Below are positions 60,766 through 64,000 of a stretch of 64,000 nucleotides of DNA, piece after piece (position 1 is the first letter of the stretch; every line of letters begins with the position of its first letter). The position numbers were made by a program, and so were the translations under genes. Below the pieces are notes generated by a model, which was not told the origin of the DNA, did not search any database, and saw only the letters and a list, made by a program, of their open reading frames with translations. The stretch comes from Patagioenas fasciata (lineage: Eukaryota > Chordata > Aves > Columbiformes > Columbidae), in contig NC_092520.1 in the NCBI RefSeq assembly GCF_037038585.1, forward strand, positions 60,850,501 to 60,914,500. Direction: 5' to 3'.

Positions 60766-63098
60766 AGAAATTTTTCCATATTGATATTCTCTGATATTTT
60801 TGTTATCCAGTTACTCAGCCCTATTAATTTCAAATTCCTCACAGTCCAACCTTGCTCTCATTGTATTGAATAAAGTAGTATTATCAGGTTATTTTTATTC
60901 AAATGATTTGACATAATTATTACAATAATAAAACTGGTTTCAAAAATTTGCAAATAATTAATAAATAGCTACATTTCATTAAAATTGATACCTATGAAAT
61001 TATGTACTTCTAGTAAGTCACCTTACTAAAATTAGTATAGTAGTGATTTTTGGCCTATATACCACAAGTGACCCAGAAGTTTACCTGAAGGTTTCTTGGA
61101 AAATAACAGCAAATTCTTACCCAAACCACAGTAATAAAAAATGTGAGCCTTTTGGAAATGTGCAGAGGACCTTGCATTTGACTTTGGTTCCAGCAACAAA
61201 GGGGTTTTATTTATCTTTTATTTATCTTTCTTTGTATATTTCTGGAAATGAGACAAGAATCAGCCATCTTGCACAATATTCACTTATTTTGTACAGTACT
61301 TATGCATGTCAGCAAGCGATTCCAGGTTTCTCCAGTCCTATCAAGACCTAAACTCTACATTAGCACATAATTTAAACGTCAGGCTTGCACATGGAGAAAG
61401 TTGCTGCCTGGGACATTGTAGTTGTCAGGGTTGGACTCAGCCTCTGTGCTGTAAGCAGCGATCAGTCAGCTACAACTCCCTCCCTCTCTCCAACATCTCC
61501 TTCTCTTCACCTCCCTTGACCTCATGTTTTGTATAACAGCTGTGGAAAATCAAATTATCCTGCAAACCTGCTTTCTGCTGGCCAGCTGGCAGCATGGGCC
61601 AGGACCAGGAGCGCCAGAACCTTACAGCTGTACATGTATCGCTGCCTATCCATCTGTAACATATGCCATATGCCAGTCCCTGAAGTAAACTGAGAAGAGG
61701 ACTCATCTGAAACAAAACTCTTTCATTGGAACCTGAAACTGTTCCTTCCCACTTTCTTACCTTGCTCCTCTGATCTTTTCTGCTAGTCATTTGTTCTCTT
61801 CTCCCTTCCTCCATGCTCTAGGAATCATGTGCTGAGAATTTATTCAAGTTTGTGACCTGCTGCTATTTTGTTTTAGCGAGTATAAAAATTCTGTGTGACC
61901 TTTTGAGTAAAAGGTGTGGCAAGTCCAACTTGTCTCGAGTAAGTAATGTAAATGTAGGATTTACTGCTCCATGAGTTCAAACAAATCTATTCAGGCAATT
62001 TACAGTTGATTCGATTTTCTTTCCCATGAGGTCAGTACAGCCTATACAAGTGGGCATAAGGGACGAGAGTTTAATTCAAAGATATGGTCAGTTCTGTCTT
62101 ACTAAAATAAGCATGTCCATCTAAGATCACATACATTTTCTAGTCTAAGTTATTTGAAATGTTTGCTTACTTAAATAATGTTTTCCCTCTTAAAAAACAA
62201 AGGCAAATATTTCTTCAGTTCCCAGATTTTTGAATAGCTTAAAATAGAGGTGGCAAAAAGCCAACAGTCTCAGTAGTGTGCAGTGGCACTCTGAAGGCAA
62301 AGATGAACAATAAAAATATCCTTCTGAACTGGCAAGGCTAATCACATTTGACTGGAATGTGGATTTCATTATTTGTTAAAAGATGAAGCCTTCTGCCATT
62401 CCAAAAGCACAACCCTCACCACAGGCGGAAGGAAATTGTATGCGGAGAAAATTCAGGGCAGATGTGCTTTTTTTTTTTATTTTCACACTAAATGTAGTTG
62501 AAAAAATGTTTGTGGCAGTGGAGTAAAGTTCTTAGAGCTCTATTACTCTGACCTGTATACTTACCTCTTCTTGTTTAGCCTTTTCACTCAATTAAAAAAA
62601 AAATCAAGGCCTCTGAGCACAGCAATATTAAATTTTTATTGCTCATAGGTCATTCTTTTAAGTAGACTCAAAGTTAATTAAAAAAAAAAAGTGAGAATAT
62701 TCCTGTTGTTTGTACTATATTATCTTTCTGTCTTTTCTGAGAGTTACTTGATTTAAAACAAAACAAAATGCACCAAAAAGCCCAAAGCAGTGTTCTGAAA
62801 TTCTTAACCTGCCTCTTCTCTTGGCTGTTAGCTGCTGATGTATCTGGATGGTAAGCCATATGTTGAAGGTTTTACTTCAAATTATGGAGCTACTCATAGT
62901 GCCTGACTTCAGATATCTAACTTGAATGCTCAAAAAGCCCTCTACATATATCTCCTTGTCTCTTTGGATTGCATAGAGAACATGTGTTCCTCAACTGGAA
63001 GTCTACCAATTGCTCCTAAACTGCCTTCCTCAAGTAACAGTGTGAATTCCTTCCTTTCCCAAAATTCTTATTTTTCTTCATTCATACAAAATACATAC

Positions 63099-63124
63099 AT
63101 ACTACCATATATCTATGGTAGTAT
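63099..63124. repeat. Perfect 11-bp inverted repeat, 4-base loop
   Basis: ATACTACCATA, loop TATC, TATGGTAGTAT. This is the longest perfect stem with a short loop that I found. It is too short for a pre-miRNA, and no terminator role is expected in a vertebrate genome. Confidence 0.88.
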
Positions 63125-63669
63125 AAACAGTCATGGAAAGCCAGGCTCAGGTGCTTTCTAGAGCAATAATTTAACAGTGTTGTTAGAGAATATCTTTTCT
63201 ATTGGAAGCAAGTTAAATTTTAAAAGACTTAAATCTAACTCTTTGGTATGTGAGAATTATCCTCTTCTATTTTCTTCAAATATTTATACTGAATAAACCA
63301 AATTTGTTTGCATAAATCTGAAAAAAACTGCCATCTGGTAACCTCCTGTCTGGATTCATGGCCGAGTGTTTTGTTCCTGCCAATTTCAAGCCTTTGTTTT
63401 AAAATCTGTGTTGAAAACAACCCAATCCTCCTTCCCCTGAAGTCAGTGGCAGAACTCCCACTAGTTTCTGTAGGAGAAGGATCAAGCCCAGGCAATAATG
63501 GAAGGTAATTTAAAAAAAAAAAAATCAAAGTATCATCAAAGGAATCACAGTCCTAATTCTATTTGTCGCTGCTTTGAAAACATCATGGCAAGATTTTGCA
63601 TATATCAGTCAATAGCTCTAGGCAACTTGAAAGTGTCTGAATTAACTACTGTACTTCTCAGTGAGGTCC

Positions 63670-63698
63670 TTTTTTCTTTTCTTTTTTTTTTTTTTTTT
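63670..63698. repeat. T-rich homopolymer tract
   Basis: Two C interruptions, then an 18-base T run ending in 'aagaataaat'. Confidence 0.85.
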
Positions 63699-64000
63699 AA
63701 GAATAAATCCCCATGGGAAAATAAAGAAAAAAATTTGAAAACAGTTCATACAGTAGTCTATTTTCTGAAAGCCAAAAGAAGCTGCTAAGAAATTCTATTA
63801 TTCATCACTCCATAAACAGAGGTTTTCTGGAGCAGGTTGAATAATAGGACATAAGATCATAGACATACTGCTTGGGCTGAAATCCCATCAGATCTCATAA
63901 CTAAAAAGTCACAAGGACAAAGCAGGGTGTTTAAGAAAGAACTGGTGATTCACTGTGTTCTAACTCCTACATAAATCTATTTATTTTAGGGGGAGCTGGA

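Larger units (their letters stand above)
60766..64000. other. Unassigned AT-rich non-coding DNA
   Basis: No gene is recognised. A perfect 11-bp stem with a 4-base loop lies at 63099-63124, and a T-rich run at 63670-63698. Frames reach at most 115 codons with no domains. Confidence 0.5.

Noticed and set aside
63855-63960. Faint resemblance to 5S rRNA (ccatcagatctc ... aaagcagggtg)
   Set aside because: The two matching words are short and wrongly spaced, and the rest does not align. It is not enough for a 5S gene, pseudogene or 5S-derived SINE.

Overview
This window looks like non-coding nuclear DNA from a bird. Crocodilian or turtle DNA is less likely but not excluded by sequence alone. The evidence is repeated CR1-type LINE fragments with the CR1 3'-terminal octamer (ATTCTRTG/ATTCTATG) in place of a poly(A) tail, plus solo LTRs of avian endogenous-retrovirus style. 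The background is AT-rich and CpG-poor. I found no convincing protein-coding host gene, tRNA, rRNA, CRISPR array or bacterial-type operon. The longest open frames lie in CR1 or LTR sequence, in low-complexity runs, or are chance frames.

Layout. 1-3.4 kb is unassigned AT-rich DNA. A CR1 fragment (minus strand) lies at about 3.41-4.37 kb. 4.4-18.7 kb is mostly unassigned, with a somewhat GC-richer block at 9.9-10.83 kb, a TCTA microsatellite at 13.45 kb and a GC-richer block at 16.2-16.76 kb. The largest CR1 copy (minus, 18.70-20.55 kb) keeps the reverse-transcriptase core of ORF2, broken by a stop and a frameshift. 20.6-30.2 kb is unassigned and holds an exon-like block after a very long polypyrimidine tract at 29.09 kb. 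Short CR1 3' ends on the plus strand lie at 30.2, 37.4 and 41.1 kb. A solo LTR (minus) with a perfect 5-bp target duplication lies at 42.77-43.43 kb. A second, different LTR-like block (minus) spans about 45.62-46.80 kb. An old CR1 end lies at 48.1 kb, followed by a long unassigned stretch to 58.35 kb. At 58.36-60.77 kb there is a nested group: a CR1 ORF2 fragment interrupted by a solo LTR of the same family as the 42.77 kb copy but in the opposite orientation, followed by a separate CR1 3' end.

How the parts relate. Nothing here works as a pathway. The readable history is of transposition: CR1 copies arrived first, an ERV LTR landed inside one of them, and both LTR copies of that family were reduced to solo LTRs. 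The host-side signals most worth checking are a CTCF-like motif inside a CpG-rich patch at 33.84-34.07 kb and several splice-bounded exon-like segments that could belong to a long non-coding RNA or an unannotated gene. I found no new biological system that the sequence itself would justify announcing.
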